A stretch of DNA of 64,000 nucleotides from Paramacrobiotus metropolitanus (GCF_019649055.1 NW_026570344.1:248001-312000), one strand, 5' to 3'; shown: positions 48,582 through 61,723, counted from the first letter of the stretch. Numbers and translations: made by a program. The notes: generated by a model not told the origin, from the letters alone.

Positions 48582-51067
48582 TATAATCGTTCTCGGGAAA
48601 TACAGGAACATAGTGCTGCAGAAGGTCATGATTATCGATTTTGATTTCGTGATTTTCCGTGCTATATTAACAAGGTAGTTAACTGGCTTTTGATAACTAT
48701 ATAATAGCTAAGGACTATATTTATAGTAAGTCCCCGGCCATGCTAATGATGTTGCACAAATATATGTACAGAACGTTTAGTTTAGTGAATGTAAGACTAG
48801 TTGAGTTCAAGGTTATCTGTATGCGAAAACCAAGACGTAAGAATATGAAGGACGTAAGCGAAAACGTCAGATAACTGAATACTCCTTATTTTCATGCAAA
48901 ACGTTATCAATACCTGTACCTTTATGAAGGGAAGTATGGTATGTTATGCCTTACTTCAGTATAGATATTGCGACTTTTTTGGGTTTGTCACTAAAACTGT
49001 ATTGTCTGGCATTTGGATCATTTCAGGCCATATAAATTACCTAAGTATACCTCAGTCGCAGTTGCTTTTCTTGGGAGGTTTTTCTTGGGCGGGTGGCACT
49101 TGGCAGAACAGCCCGTAATCTTGTGAAGTTTGGCCAGCTCGGCCGGTAGTTAACCACCGCATTTCAATGCAGATCTGAGTTTCTGCCACAGCTGGTCGCT
49201 AAAATGCTTACCAATTCGCCGCCGATAACCAGACTTGCAAAACGTCGAAGTATAGGCTATAGCAAACCGTTTAAACGCGCATATATATAACAAGAATTGA
49301 TAAACATAAATGATACTCTGATTGCTAAATGCAAAAGACACAATGTTTTGTTCTAATTAAGTACTTGATAATATTATCGTCTAATATATACATAAATATC
49401 GGTATACGGCTTGCAGCAGCTTTCCGTGCAAGAATGGCGAATCGTTAACGCAAACATGTTTACTAAAATATTAATATAAAATATATTTATTAAAATATAT
49501 TATATTTATGCAGACATGTTTATTAAATGGTGACCACTCCGTACACACCCTTTCACACCCTTTCACTCCGTACACAACCTTTTGCACTCCCTTTCATTCC
49601 GTGCACAACCTTTTTGCGCACTACCATTCACTCGGTGTACTACCAAACTTTTATATATATTTATATATAATATACTGAAACGCTTGTAATCTATATTACT
49701 ACAGAAAAGCAAAACTACAAAAAAATACTACTCGTACTACTTTTCTGCAACATCATGGGACCGTTCCGACGAAGACGTCCTGGTGTATGACAGCGTCAGC
49801 AAATAACTCACGTGGCAAGCGAAGATTGAATAAACAAGTGTTACGGAGCAGGTCTTGCGGAGATTAGAGTAAAAAACGTTGCTGTTCAAATAAAAAAGCG
49901 GGCGAGATTGCGCGTTTTTTTTTATTCCAGAAATAACTACTGTGAAAAAATTAAAAAAATTAAAAGGTTGTGTACGGAATGAAAGGTAGCGCAAATAGGT
50001 CGTGCACGGAATGAAAGGGAGTGCAAAAGGTTGTGTACGGAGTGAAAGGGTGTGAAAGGGTGTGTACGGAGTTTTCACCTTATTAAATACACTTCACGCA
50101 TTTTACTAATAATGACAATTGAAAACTCCTTTAGGGTCTACGCTCACTGCCATAAGTTATCGTTAATATTAAACGTTAAGGAATTACATATGGGACAGAA
50201 GCTCATGCATGCAGTTGTGCACAATCCCCATACGCGCCATGTGGTAGTACAAGAGTTTGTTCAAGTTGCAAGATTTATACACATCTTTAGCCGAAACCTC
50301 CATTTACCAAAATTTGTTAATGGCTTATCTTTGGATTTTGCCGTAAACAGAATCTATGATATCTATGTATCACAGGCTTATGGATAACCAATGCTGCACC
50401 ATGCGGGTCGTTGGACCGTGTGTGTCCATGTGCCATGTATGTTTCCGGGTGGCAGTCCCAGTTTTCTTCGAATATCCATGTTGTTTGCAGCACATCCAAG
50501 CCGTAAAATGTGCAGTGATGACAGTTGGATGATTAATCGTCTATTGCCATTGTTAACCGTCTGATAACAGCCTGATATCGTAGCAGTCAGAGCGGTGCCG
50601 ACATAATCAAATCACAATAAATAAAAAGTCTATGTTAAACGTACAGTACTATCGTATCTTTTCCGGGTAATTATAGAAACCCCTGCACTTTGGTAAGAGG
50701 TTTTATTGACTCTGTACTTTGTTACGTCAAACGTTTTCGATTGCGATTTACCTGACAAATGTTGTGCAGCCTCGTATCACTCGACACATGTAATTCACAT
50801 GTTTTGGAATTCTTCTTACAGTTTTGGAAGAGGAATTTGTAGAAGGTCTGATTAACGATCGATCATTGCGCTGTTACCGTCCATATATCGATAATTAAGT
50901 ACAGAAACGTACTGCATCGCGCAACAGGAATCTCTGGCTTTTGGGATGTGAAAAATTACATGCATGGCCTGTGTTTGTTGATTAAGCCTCCATTGGCGTT
51001 GAACCCGCTTCTACCGGTCCTTCGGACATCTTACCTTTTGAGGAAGTGATTACGCCGCGGATTTTAT
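48582..51067. other. Intergenic stretch with one Mutator-like element
   Basis: Nothing coding recognised. The inverted-repeat element at 49529-50079 occupies part of it. Frames at 48894-49118 and 50052-50387 are unsupported. Confidence 0.45.
49529..50079. mobile_element. 551-bp inverted-repeat element with 9-bp target duplication (Mutator-like)
   Basis: The arms of about 100 bases are built from a repeated motif close to CTCCGTACACAACCTTTTGC; the right end is the complement of the left. TTATTAAAT flanks both ends (49520-49528, 50080-50088). A 9-bp duplication with long terminal repeats is typical of Mutator-type elements. No transposase frame. Confidence 0.8.
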
Positions 51068-52078
51068 ATGGAGACCAGTACCGTTGGCATATTTTTCGGC
51101 GTTTGGGCAGCAGGTTATACAGCTGCTACCTTTGATACTAGCTTGTCATTTAATTAATCACTGCATAAACATATGAAATGCATACGTACACATTCAGGTA
51201 TGATATTTCATGTTAATGCACATCTGTAAAAACATCATTTCAGTTACCGTATTGATTGTGTTGGGATGCAAACTATTCGCACGCTATTGCTACAGCCGAT
51301 GGGGTGTCCGTGCAAATGGCCATCCGGAAGCGGGCGCAACAACGGTGAGTTCACGACCTATAATATCCTACTCTAGAGGAGGGCAGAAACTACAACGTAA
51401 TTCAAGAAGACAATTCAGATTATTCTGCGACTACGCCGGTGTACGTATGTGTATAATTTGTATATTTGCGGAGTCGATTTTAATAGCTTTGCTGCTCATA
51501 GGTACAGTTCAACTTTCCATATATATAGAAGATGAATAATTTATTAATTTCGTATTCCCAAAACCCATAAAGTATATCTTCAGAATAATATTACCATCGT
51601 AATCAACGGCGTACCCAACGACACCGGTTCTACCGGTAATTCCGGTCTCCACTCTCCGGAAGTAACGCGGAGAATGCGTTTGTTGAACGCCATGCACCAT
51701 CGTCTCCACCGGCAGCGCTCGCAGTCTCTCTCCGCCGTTGACACCGTCCGGCTTCCGCCCGGAGCGACGGCAGGCCAGTCTAGCCATAACAGAAACCGCC
51801 GCCGCTGGGGCGAGGCGCGTCAGATCAACGAACTGCCACCCACGTACCAATTGGCTGTGTCACATCCGTCCATCTATCGGCCTCGCAAATCCGTGCCGTG
51901 TATCTTTGAGCGACAGGAAACCATCCCGCCGCCTCCGCATTACGATGATTTACAAATTGACACATCGTTTTCTGTTGATCTCCGGGTATCCGTTGATCAG
52001 CTGGATAGCGGCGGGGCGGCTCTTTCGCATAATTTGTCCGTATCCGCGCCAAACCTTTTCGAATCGCCGGCCACTTAA
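51068..52078 (+). CDS. Small single-pass membrane protein with cytoplasmic PPxY motifs
   Basis: Four exons, 51068-51113, 51244-51344, 51379-51438 and 51584-52078, join in phase to 233 residues. Near the N-terminus one hydrophobic segment (IFFGVWAAVTVLIVLGCKLF, crossing the first junction) is followed by RYCYSRW, so the tail should be cytoplasmic with the short N-terminus outside. The tail has an Asn/Ser-rich part (NNITIVINGVPND), a basic stretch (HRLHRQRSQS) and two WW-domain ligand motifs, LPPTYQL and PPPHYDD. PPxY tails commonly recruit Nedd4-family ubiquitin ligases (as in NDFIP, commissureless and Shisa-type proteins). I cannot assign it to one family. The exon 3 acceptor (CTCTAGAG) is the least certain junction. 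AATAAA lies about 60 bases past the stop (52139). Confidence 0.7.
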
Positions 52079-52802
52079 TTATGCATGCTTATCAATGCGT
52101 ATTGTATTTAATGTTATGTATGATATTATTTATTACGTCAATAAATGATTCTTGTATCTTTTATTGTCGTTATCTGTCACAGACTCTCAGCGGCTATACT
52201 ATCGAGTTACTTGCACGCAACAGCTGCATGATATTATAAGTAATAAAAATGATTTGGTGGATGTTTATTGTTCCGAACAAATTAAACTGATGTTTTTCTA
52301 AAAGAAGCAGGCACTGGGTTGCAGTAAATAGAAAAAAGACTCATCTTGCAGTAAATAAAGAATAAACAGGAAGCTTCGGATAGCGGAAATACCACAAGCT
52401 TACAATCTCTTTTACTTTTTTTTTCAAAGGAATTTAAAACGTTTTGAACAAGGTACGTTAAAAAAAACAAAAATGTACCCAGTATTTGAAGCAGTTGTAT
52501 GTGTTACTGTCAATGCAGCCGGAGATAAACTTTAGTGAAAATTTTGCAGTCAAGTCCACACATCACAAAGTATGGCACTACAAATACGAGTACAATATAT
52601 ATAACAATAAGCAGCCGACTGTGCTGTACTGCTTTTGAATGACCACAATAAACGAAGAAATGTGCTGGCTGCTGACGGTTTGGGGCTTTCTGCTTTAAAC
52701 AGGAAATTTGAGAGGTTCAATTTGGGAGGTTCAGTACTCAGTACTGCTAGAAATGATTCGTCACATACATCGCTTTGGAGAATAACAATCGTATCGATTC
52801 GA

Positions 52803-52873
52803 GCGTTGTTGGTTCAGTGGTAGAATGCTCGCCTGCCACGCGGGCGACCCGGGTTCGATTCCCGGACAACGCA
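52803..52873 (+). tRNA. tRNA-Gly (anticodon GCC), second copy
   Basis: Base-for-base identical over 71 bases to the copy at 27350, with unrelated flanks apart from a short GCG-containing start. It has a full cloverleaf, the GCC anticodon in CTGCCAC, the B box GGTTCGATTCC, and a T-run immediately downstream as Pol III terminator. Confidence 0.97.
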
Positions 52874-53086
52874 TTTTTTGTTTTCGTGATGTGGTAATTT
52901 GGGTTGGAATTTAGAAAAAGAATTGTTATTAACTGCTAACAGAAGGCCATCGAAATTAGTTTACTTTTTTTCAACAATGCATCATCGTTTAACTTCAGGA
53001 AATTATATTTCTGTATTACCTATTAAGTAAATACAGTACCGTAGTTTTACAATACTTTGCCGTAGTTTTACAAATAAATTACCTGG

Positions 53087-53144
53087 TATCGCGTTAATTC
53101 GTCCGCCTGTGGTTGTAATCGCGTTAATTCGTCCGCCTGTGGTT
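53087..53144. repeat. Perfect two-copy 29-base tandem repeat
   Basis: The unit contains GTTAATTCGTCCGCCTGTGG and is repeated immediately in tandem. Confidence 0.75.
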
Positions 53145-53861
53145 GCAGAATTACAGTTGACATAACCATACAGAGAAAATTAGCTGACAGTCAGACATAT
53201 GCTCGCTTAATCACAGCAGTAATGGAGTGTGAAAACAGGAGATTAAGGATATCATCTGCTGACTGAACAATAAAGGCGTTTGTTAATGTTTTCAGCATAT
53301 AGACTTACAAAAATAAACAGTTTCGCACCAGCTGATTTTAGTCTTGGCGACCGAGCGGAACTTAAGGATATGTGGAATACCATGGATGGCTCGGTACCCA
53401 TGCTGCATTAAGCGTCACACGGTAAAACAACATAAATCTAAAACAGCTTCCTGTATGTTGATAAAGGGTAAAAAGAGTACACTGTGCTGTATAAAGCCAT
53501 TTAGTTTAAACACATATCTATACTTTATAGTGAACAGTAAGCACGAGTAAATCGCATTCAGTTTTAATCACTTCGTTAATATTGCAGATTTGCACGTGTG
53601 ATTTTATATTTTACATGCTTCTTAAACTTTACGTCAATTGCTACCCGTAGGCCCTACCCTAAGGAATGGGAGCCGAAAGACATTCTTTAGTAAAGTGAAA
53701 TGCTATTTTGGGAAATCTTAAATCACCGGTAAATCGTCGTTTTAACTGCAGACGGTTCTGGGCTCGGAAAACCGAGCGGATTTCACTACATTGGAACTGG
53801 AACTGACAAGTGCCAGATTTTCCGAGGATAATCCACAAGAAATCCGTAGAAAGATCGAACC

Positions 53862-56040
53862 ATGGTGACTGCATTAAATCTTATTATCCTTATCATTTTG
53901 TACGGATATTGGGACATATCGTTTATGGTTATTTCTACATATATTTTAAAATTTCAGCTGTTTTAAAACGCTGCTTTGAAATATTGTACAGGTGTGTACC
54001 GATATCCCTTGTCGCTATTCTTATAATACTAATAATATCATTGCCATTGGCCACGGACAAAAAAGAACGCAACGCCTACAAATACATCGCGGAACCAATT
54101 TGTAACGAAACATGCCGGTATTTTCCGAACTTGAAACTAAATTTCTAATTAAATTTAGGCTAACTGTTTTATTATAACTTATGTACAAAGTGTGAAATTT
54201 TTAGTCCATATTTAGTGTTACAACCACAAGAACCGAATTTGGTGGAACTCATTTATTTGGCCAATACTTCCACTGAAATCTTGGTGCCATCGTTGTCGTT
54301 GTTAAAGAAATGGTTAGATCTTGATCTCACGGTATCTGCTGACAGTATTATCGCACGCATTATGCACCTTGTCAAACATGCCGGCAACTCGCTGCATTCT
54401 TTATCCATAAATATATTAACTAATGATGTTCCAACAAACGTCACGGCCACAGATGGCTGGACCAGGTACGAAACTTCCGGCCAAATAACATTTGCATCCG
54501 TACATCACGTCATAAGGATGAAAAGCATTGCCTTGCCCATTGTAACGCCGGTCTGGATAATCGACAAACGGCATTTCTACCTGAGTTTATCGTCCAGCGG
54601 ACTACGCGGTGAAAACTGCCCGTGTATTGGCGGGAAGCTTGCTCGAATCTTTAATTCGTTCTGGCATGCAACGGTATACGGTCGTGGAACGGGATCGGAG
54701 ATCAGTCAGAGCAGCATAACCTTTGAATCGAAATGTTTCAGTGGGCCAGAGACAGGGCTGCTATCCGTATGTACATTATTGCGCTGCGGAATCGCACTGA
54801 AAGGCCACTGGAATATTAATTTTATATTATAGGTATCGCCGGAATTCTTAGCGGAGCGTGTCGTACTGCCTTCAAGTCTGCTAAGGCTGATTAAAGTGCT
54901 GGAAAATGCATCAGAGTTTCTGTTGATGATCGTGCCCGGATACTCTCCAACTGCATCAAAATCTGCCAACGACACGCACCGGTAAATAATGACGTTAGTG
55001 TGTTTCGCACATCCACATACGGGAACGTCTGCCGTCATTTCCCTGACCAGCTGGACAGCAGCTTAAGTAATTAATAATGCGTATGTTGTTAATAACGCGC
55101 ATGTTCGAAAACTTCACAGTTCAATTTTACGGTGCAACGATAGATCCTAAAGTTTACTTGGAAAGAAACTAGCGGTGTACTTGTATATGCACCATTTATT
55201 ATACAGGAAATATTGGCCATTCGTGGACAATGCCATCCGCTCCACACTGCATGATCGCAGGTACGGGAAATGTTTTGTACTATACCATTGCATGCACGAT
55301 TTACACTTAATCCACTGACCGTCATTAGTTATCGTTGACAATCGCTATATATTAAGTTTTTGAGCGGCTTTTTCTGGCTTTCTTTCTGCTTTTATTCATT
55401 TACCGTAGTCATGAGCGTTACTTTTTCTGGTTTCTTCAGGTTGTCCATAAAGATGCTGGTGCTGTCGCCCAACCCAGCAGTTGATCAGCCGTATCTGCGA
55501 TCACTAGCTGCTCTTGGTGACCTAAACGGACAATCCATAAGAATTGTTAGTGCTCTTACGAATAACCACTGTTGTTTCTATTCACATCACATATATCAGG
55601 CGTATCATTTACTGCAGAAAATTAATAAATTGGAAGAACGTGCGAAATCACCACAAGTGTTCCCTGTTGTCATCACAGCACACGCTATCAGTTTAGGTAC
55701 ACAAAATTATTAATGTATCTTTCTCTACATGCGTGTACGATGTAGCGGTGATAACTGGCTTTCTTCGTGATTCTAACAATAAATGCTTGCATTAATCGCT
55801 GTTGTAGGCATGATCCACATTGCCGGCAATTCTTATTTCCGTTCCTTGGGTATCAGCATTACGTTGTCACGTACTCGTAATATTACGCTGTCGAATGAGC
55901 GGTGTTTCGGCGCGCAGCATGACTACCTGCGGGCCATGTCCGTACATTTGGATAACGATTTCATAGAAGATGTCTGGCGCACAGGAATGGACACCTTTCT
56001 AACAATGTGGGAGGATGCATCCGCCGAGAATGTCTTATAA
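53862..56040 (+). CDS. PLD3/PLD4-like secreted or lysosomal protein lacking HKD catalytic motifs
   Basis: Six exons, 53862-53899, 53992-54101, 54216-54766, 54833-54981, 55440-55696 and 55808-56040, join in phase to 445 residues. The N-terminus is hydrophobic (signal or anchor: CVPISLVAILIILIISLPLA). The fold pattern of PLD3/4 is visible: WIIDKRHFYLSLSSSGLR then GGKLARIFNSFWHATV (first lobe end), PSSLLRLIKVLENASEFLLM (second lobe start), PYLRSLAALGDLNG, IHIAGNSYFRSLGISITLSR and a final DTFLTMWEDA. In active relatives each lobe has H-x-K-x4-D. Here the first reads VTPVWIID, with H and K replaced, and the second lies in VFPVVITAHAISLG with no HxK. It is therefore probably not a nuclease or phospholipase. 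Active PLD3/4 are endolysosomal 5' exonucleases or lipid synthases; this one may bind ligand only. Several NxS/T sites fit a luminal protein. Assignment rests on pattern, not search. Confidence 0.6.
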
Positions 56041-57994
56041 TGATACTAGAAAATTTACTACTGGGATTTCGGTTTCGTCTCCATATTATATGATTGTTTG
56101 AGTTCTATCGAGACGCCTAAAATAAGTTGTTTTTCGGATGGTAGCTTGATCTGGTTCTAAGAACATGCTGAAATTTTACAAATTATTCTAACACATTAGC
56201 CGCACGTGTATGTATAATTCTTCTGGGTTATTTTGTAGACAAGTTATACGGAAAGCAGATTAACAAATGCAAAAGGTCACCCACTAAGCTACCACATAAA
56301 ACCCTTCGAATTCATAAAGCATTGATTGCATTTGCAACATTGTCGGCCGCGTACGTGCACGTACAGCCATGTGTGTGAAAGGGAAATTAGCAATTTGCTG
56401 GGGCCTTTTTTCAATCATGCCCTCGTCGTTACGTGCAGCGGCTGCGCTGTCCATATAGACACAGGCTTGGCCAAATAGAATACAGCATATGCGGAAGCAA
56501 GGGGTCTGGCTTGCAATCGATTGCCGATTTGGCTTTGATATGCAACTGCCCGCGCTTTGCATCCTCAGGATTCTGCGCCACGTAATCACGGGACGCCAAC
56601 CGGAACACGGTTACGCATACACACAAAAGCAATGCACCGAATTAATCCTCCCAATCAGCCGGATCACACACGCTGCACTGACATGTACGACCAATGCATC
56701 CAGGCGGCAGCTTAGCCGCGTATCCTTTTATTTTGCCCACTTTTTTGCACTCTTTTCCTGCTCTTGGACTAGCACATTTTTGAATAAACAAATGCACCTT
56801 CAAAAATAAGTGCTACAAAGTTTTTTATTAAATTTTATGAAAAAATATTAAACGTTGCAGTTTTCCTAAATAATAAAAACCTTGCTTGTGTTCTTATTGT
56901 AAGAATAATGTTTTGCATATTTGCTTAAGCCTCCAAACTAACCATAAGTAAATACGCATTATCATTTCGCGTAGCTTTAGTATTTTTAAAAACCATGTTG
57001 CAATTTAAGAACCAACAAAATAAATTTTTTTACTAGATAGGCACACGATAGCGGTAAGCTTGCATATAACATATACAGATTTGTCTTCACCAAAAAGAAC
57101 TTATCACATGTATAATAAATTTTCAAACTAGTGAGATTTAATGTTATAAAAAGTGTTTTGCTTCCTGAATATTTTTACAAGTAGTTTCTTCCCGTCCTGC
57201 GATCATATTAGCCGGTCGTTAGTTACAAGGCAACCCTAAAAGCAGCTCCCTATCTGTAACACTGTAACTGCCACAGTCACTCGGTGTTCTTCGTACAGGG
57301 CCTGATCCTACTCTATCCCTGACTGCGCGCCAGTGCGTCGCGCTCATACGGATCGCCAATCGTCCGTGTCAGATCCCAGTGCGCCGGCTCCAGTGGAATA
57401 CTGCTGCAGCGGAACACCGGTGCAGCGTTTGCGCAAGCGTGCCAGCCGGGCGTATATATTTTTCTCCCGCCATCCTGCTGCGTGTCAGCGGATCACTTTC
57501 AATAACATTTTATTTTGCCGGTTGAATGTGTATACGCCTTCGTGTACATGCGCGTCGCGATCTCGGCGATCCATCGCCCACGCTGCTGTATCATTCCATG
57601 TGTTGATGATGATCCCTTTTTCCACAAGAAAATTGCTTACTAATTGATCAACCGGCGAATTGTTATTTGGCGCAATAAAGTGCAATTTATAAATATACGC
57701 GCGCACACTATTGTGCATGATTATAAAGCGATGTACAAATACGCTGCACGCAAACTAGGTTAAAAGCGCAAGATCGTTTGTCTTTTGCTAACCGACTGCG
57801 ACATCTCAACGGCCCAAGGTCGTTCCGGTCAATTTGCCTGACCAGAAATGTCCCGGAACTGCCATCTCTCATCCATCTTATCCCGGCATCCTCTGGTTCC
57901 CAATTCCATCACCCTCCTGCAAAATCTCCGCTTCCGGTCAAAGTCTGTCATCATCCATTAGAGACAACAACTAACTGCAATAGTTGTCACCACA
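56041..57994. other. Region with unresolved minus-strand coding fragments
   Basis: The minus strand has two patches of coding-like sequence. At 56284-56640 two adjacent frames are open in succession (FRLASRDYVAQNPEDAKRG, then NDEGMIEKRPQQIANF). At 57310-57718 there is DQLVSNFLVEKGIIINTW, then in another frame PLEPAHWDLTRTIGDPYERD. Each patch changes frame partway, so they may be a degraded gene or one with unrecognised introns. No family recognised. Confidence 0.3.
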
Positions 57995-60900
57995 ATGGGC
58001 AACTGTAATTCCTGTTTTGTAATCATGTCGCTCTTGTCGTCGGCGGCCACCTGTGCCGGGTTTTTCTTACCGTACTGGATCAAGGGTCAACTGAAGCAGC
58101 AGCCGACGGTGGTGGCCACGTTCTTCGGGACGTTTCGTCGTTGTGCCTTCCCGCAGATCAGCGCTGACCAGACGGAGATTGTCATTGTCAATGAGTGTGG
58201 ACGGTACAGTTCGTTTATGGATATTCCCTCGGTCTACTGGCAGCTGACCACGCTGGTCGTGGGCGCGGGCTCCAGTTTGACGCTCTTTTCGGCGGTTATT
58301 TCTTTTCTGGCTTGTTGGGTCAATGAGATGTGGAACAAGCTGTTTATTAAAGTCTTGGGAATTTTGCATTTAGCTGCAGGTAAACATTGTGTGCATTTCT
58401 TCTAGAATTTGTGCAATTCATTATCTCTGCGAACAGACTACAATGCACCTGCAATAGCTGAATTGTATTGACGCTTCACCTTAAATAGAAATGTTCAAGA
58501 ATTTTTATCCAGAAGTTTATGGAGCACTTTTTTGTAACAGTTCTGCAGGTCTACCGAATATCATTTTACAGCATGATCATGAGCCAAGAACTTAATTATT
58601 TTGTAATGTGGTAGTTCAGCGAAAATTATTCGAAAAGAGCAATCTTAAACGACAGGCGAAGGTGATTTTTGTATGTTACGGGAGTTTGATATTTAGCGTA
58701 GGACGCTGGATAAGTCGGACAAGATATTATGGTGCTATACAATTTATTCGTTCTTCCATAAAACGGCAAATTATTCGAGTGTCCTTCTGTCAAAAGCCAT
58801 GGATCTATGAATACACCCTGATTTGTAAAACTGTGTCAAGAGCTGTTGGACATATTAACAAAATAAATATGAATGATAGTGAAAAAGGGAAAAAATGATC
58901 AGAATAACAAGAGCGTGAAAAAGCCTGGTGAATGGTCTGCCTAACAGGAAGTTGTCCAGCCAGCAGCAGATAATAAAGGCAGTCGGCGCTATTAAAATCC
59001 CTTCCCCAGCCGTACAATGACGGCCATTCTGTCAGGAAAAATAAATCCAATAATCAATAGTTATTTGGCTTTTAATACCGGTACCGGCACAGTAGGAGCA
59101 CAGGGATTTTCAGGCAGAATGGATACACATAAGCCAAATCGCCCGAAACGGAAGGGTATAAGACAAATATACATTATTTATATTTTTATAATTATTGATA
59201 TTCGATCAGCTGGCGGCTAACCAAATATATTTTGCATAAAATAAAAACATTTTTAAGGAAGAAAATTAAATTAACCGATAGAAAAGTACCATACATGAAC
59301 GCTTTGCTGAAAGGTGCAATCTTAATACAGTGGTAAGATAAAAAAATAAAAGATCAAACAATAACTGAAAAAGATAAATGAAAAAATAAGTTGCATAGAA
59401 TTAAATGTTTGGACCGAGAAACCATATCGGAAGCGGAAGGAATCCATTTGGTAAATGGTTATCTAACGGTTGGTGGCTGGCTTGTGTTTTGTAGGTCTGC
59501 TGATTACGAGCGGCCTGTGCATATATCCGCTCGGCTGGGATCATCGTGAAGTGCGGGATGCCTGCGGCCAGTCGGATAAATACCAATTAGGTTGGTTTAA
59601 TTGAACTCACAGTCGGAAGTTGTGTGTATGTGGCTTTCGATCACAGTGCAGTGGTTTGTTGAGAGAGCCTGTTGGCTGGGTGAGAAGACAAATACTCCAT
59701 CCAAAGGGAGTCCACTTGATCGCTAATCAGCCGCCGCTATAATCAACAACCACGATGCCGGCTACCGAATTCGCCGGCAGACCCCGCCCACCAAATTTCC
59801 CTTAATGGTCTCTGTAATTATTGACTACGAACAGCGGAGTATGTATAACAAAAAAAGAAAGAGGATATCCTATTACATATGTGGGTACATTTGTTGAGTA
59901 TGCTATTAGTTTGCCGGTTACTCTTTTTAAATTTTTCGATAATCATTGTTTTCTTTTTGGAAAGTTAATATATTTTACCTTAAGATGTAATTTTCGTTAA
60001 TTTTTTCGGTTTTGAAGCTTTTGTTGTTTTCCCTTAAGGGGGTACTTATTACAGCGATGTCATAATGATTGTTTTGAAAATGTTTACATTGGTAAAAGTA
60101 TACAGCTGGCCATGCTTCTTGGCCGATTGTCAGTCGACAACTCTTAACCTGCTCAATAGCCCATTATTATTGCAAGCAATTTGAAAATGTAATCGGAATA
60201 TTCGATCGTGATTTGCGCAGTATGGAGCTAATCGATAAATCGCTCAAAGGATCCACTGATTATTGCCAGTATTAATCGCCAGTCAATTGCAAGCTGTGCG
60301 TGTTCTCTTCCAGGATGCAACTGCAGCTGGCCTTCGTTTTTTCGTTGGTCCGTATACATAAGCGACTTTTTTGGAAAGCCTAAAGTACATTATAAAGCAC
60401 CACAGTTTTTGTCTTCTTTGATCTGTAAAAAAACATAACAGGCATACACGCACTGATATCTGTACTACGAAGTATGCATATGTACAGAGGTATGTGCAAA
60501 ATTTCTGGGTGGGTTTTTCAATTAAGTTCTAGATCTAGATGTAAGACCACAAAAAGCACGTGCGTTTTTCTAATGTAAATTATTATAAGCCAGCAAGAAA
60601 CATTAATGTGCATATTTACCACTTCACCATAAAATTAGTCACAGTATCACATTCCAATACTTTCTCGATAGCAAACCCATTTAAGATTTGAAATTGCGTC
60701 GTCAACAAGTGAACAGAAAGAGTTGGGCTGTCAAATACAAACTTATTTTATTTATTTACGGTTAGTTCAGGGAAACTTTATTTGATATATTAATTTGAAA
60801 CATTCTGGTGACCAAACAAATATGTGCACGTGTAAGCATTGTGCCTTTTTCTGCAGGATCCTGCCGGATATTTTGGTGTTATTTTATACTGATCGCCACC

Positions 60901-61026
60901 GGAAGTGCGGAGTTTTTTCTCTTCATTGCCTCATTACGAATGTCTCCCTCCATAGCTGCACAGCGTCCTGTACCGGTGGCCGCCAAGGATCCCTACACGG
61001 ACTACGCCTGTGTTCAAGATGTCTAA
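57995..61026 (+). CDS. LHFPL-family tetraspan membrane protein
   Basis: Three exons, 57995-58379, 59495-59590 and 60857-61026, both junctions phase 1, give 216 residues, the family's usual size. Four hydrophobic segments: around FVIMSLLSSAATCAGFFLPYW, TTLVVGAGSSLTLFSAVISF, KVLGILHLAAGLLITSGLC and CYFILIATGSAEFFLFIAS. Family marks in the first loop are FFLPYWIKG, FGTFRRCAFP, NECGRYSSFMDIPS and YWQ; in the second loop they are IYPLGWDHREVRDACG with a closing SCR. The LHFPL group (lipoma HMGIC fusion partner-like) has roles in hair-cell mechanotransduction (LHFPL5) and GABA-A receptor assembly (LHFPL4); which subtype this matches cannot be told. The C-terminal tail is short and polar (DPYTDYACVQDV). 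Introns of 1.1 and 1.3 kb hold nothing recognisable. Confidence 0.88.
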
Positions 61027-61723
61027 GGGGATTTTGGCGGCGTATGCGCATACGCGGCAAGTGGGGATCGGCGCGCCATTACATTAAATTATTCCTCGTC
61101 CACCGTATCGACACTCTGTTTTTTGCCCCTCTCCCCGGCTGGCGTGTACACGGAGCATAGCGCGCCCTAATGATTGGCGTTTTAACAGCAATTGATGGCT
61201 TTCTTAATCGTCCCACTTGGGATGTATAGGGGATTTTTTCCCCTCTACTTTCACGTCATTTCCAATGAGCCACGGTGGTATTGATTTTTTTCTAAACCCC
61301 TGTTGCAGTACTTATATGCTGTTCATCAATCTTGCCATATGGAAGGCTTTCTTATGAGTCAATGACGCGCTTGTCGTACGAGTGCAATGTCACGCGAATG
61401 TAACGTGCTGTACGAGTGCGAAGAATGATTGACATTAAAACTGCCCATCTGTTTGCGTGAAATTATTACGCGGATAGTAATAATTATTATTATTTATTAG
61501 CAACAACAATACGGCGTTCATTGAATGGAGAAATGAAGACGATGCACGAGGTGACCAATTGATGCAACTGACAAAACACACGCTGTGATCAGGTTGTTCT
61601 ACTTTCTTGCCGGCAAATGACACATTTGGATACATCGAGATTCTGCACATGTAGTAAAGTGTATCCGCATTCAATCTCACTTTATCGCGTAAATTCCTAA
61701 CTAAATCCAAGAAATCCACGAAA
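61027..61723. other. Gap between LHFPL and pseudo-astacin genes
   Basis: About 700 bases with no recognised exon; contains the 3' end of the LHFPL gene and the promoter of the next gene. Confidence 0.4.

Larger units (their letters stand above)
52079..53861. other. Intergenic region with tRNA-Gly
   Basis: It contains the tRNA at 52803-52873 and a 29-base direct repeat at 53087-53144. No protein gene recognised. Confidence 0.5.

Noticed and set aside
58608-58898. 96-codon frame in the LHFPL intron
   Set aside because: Lies within a well-supported intron and has no recognisable features.
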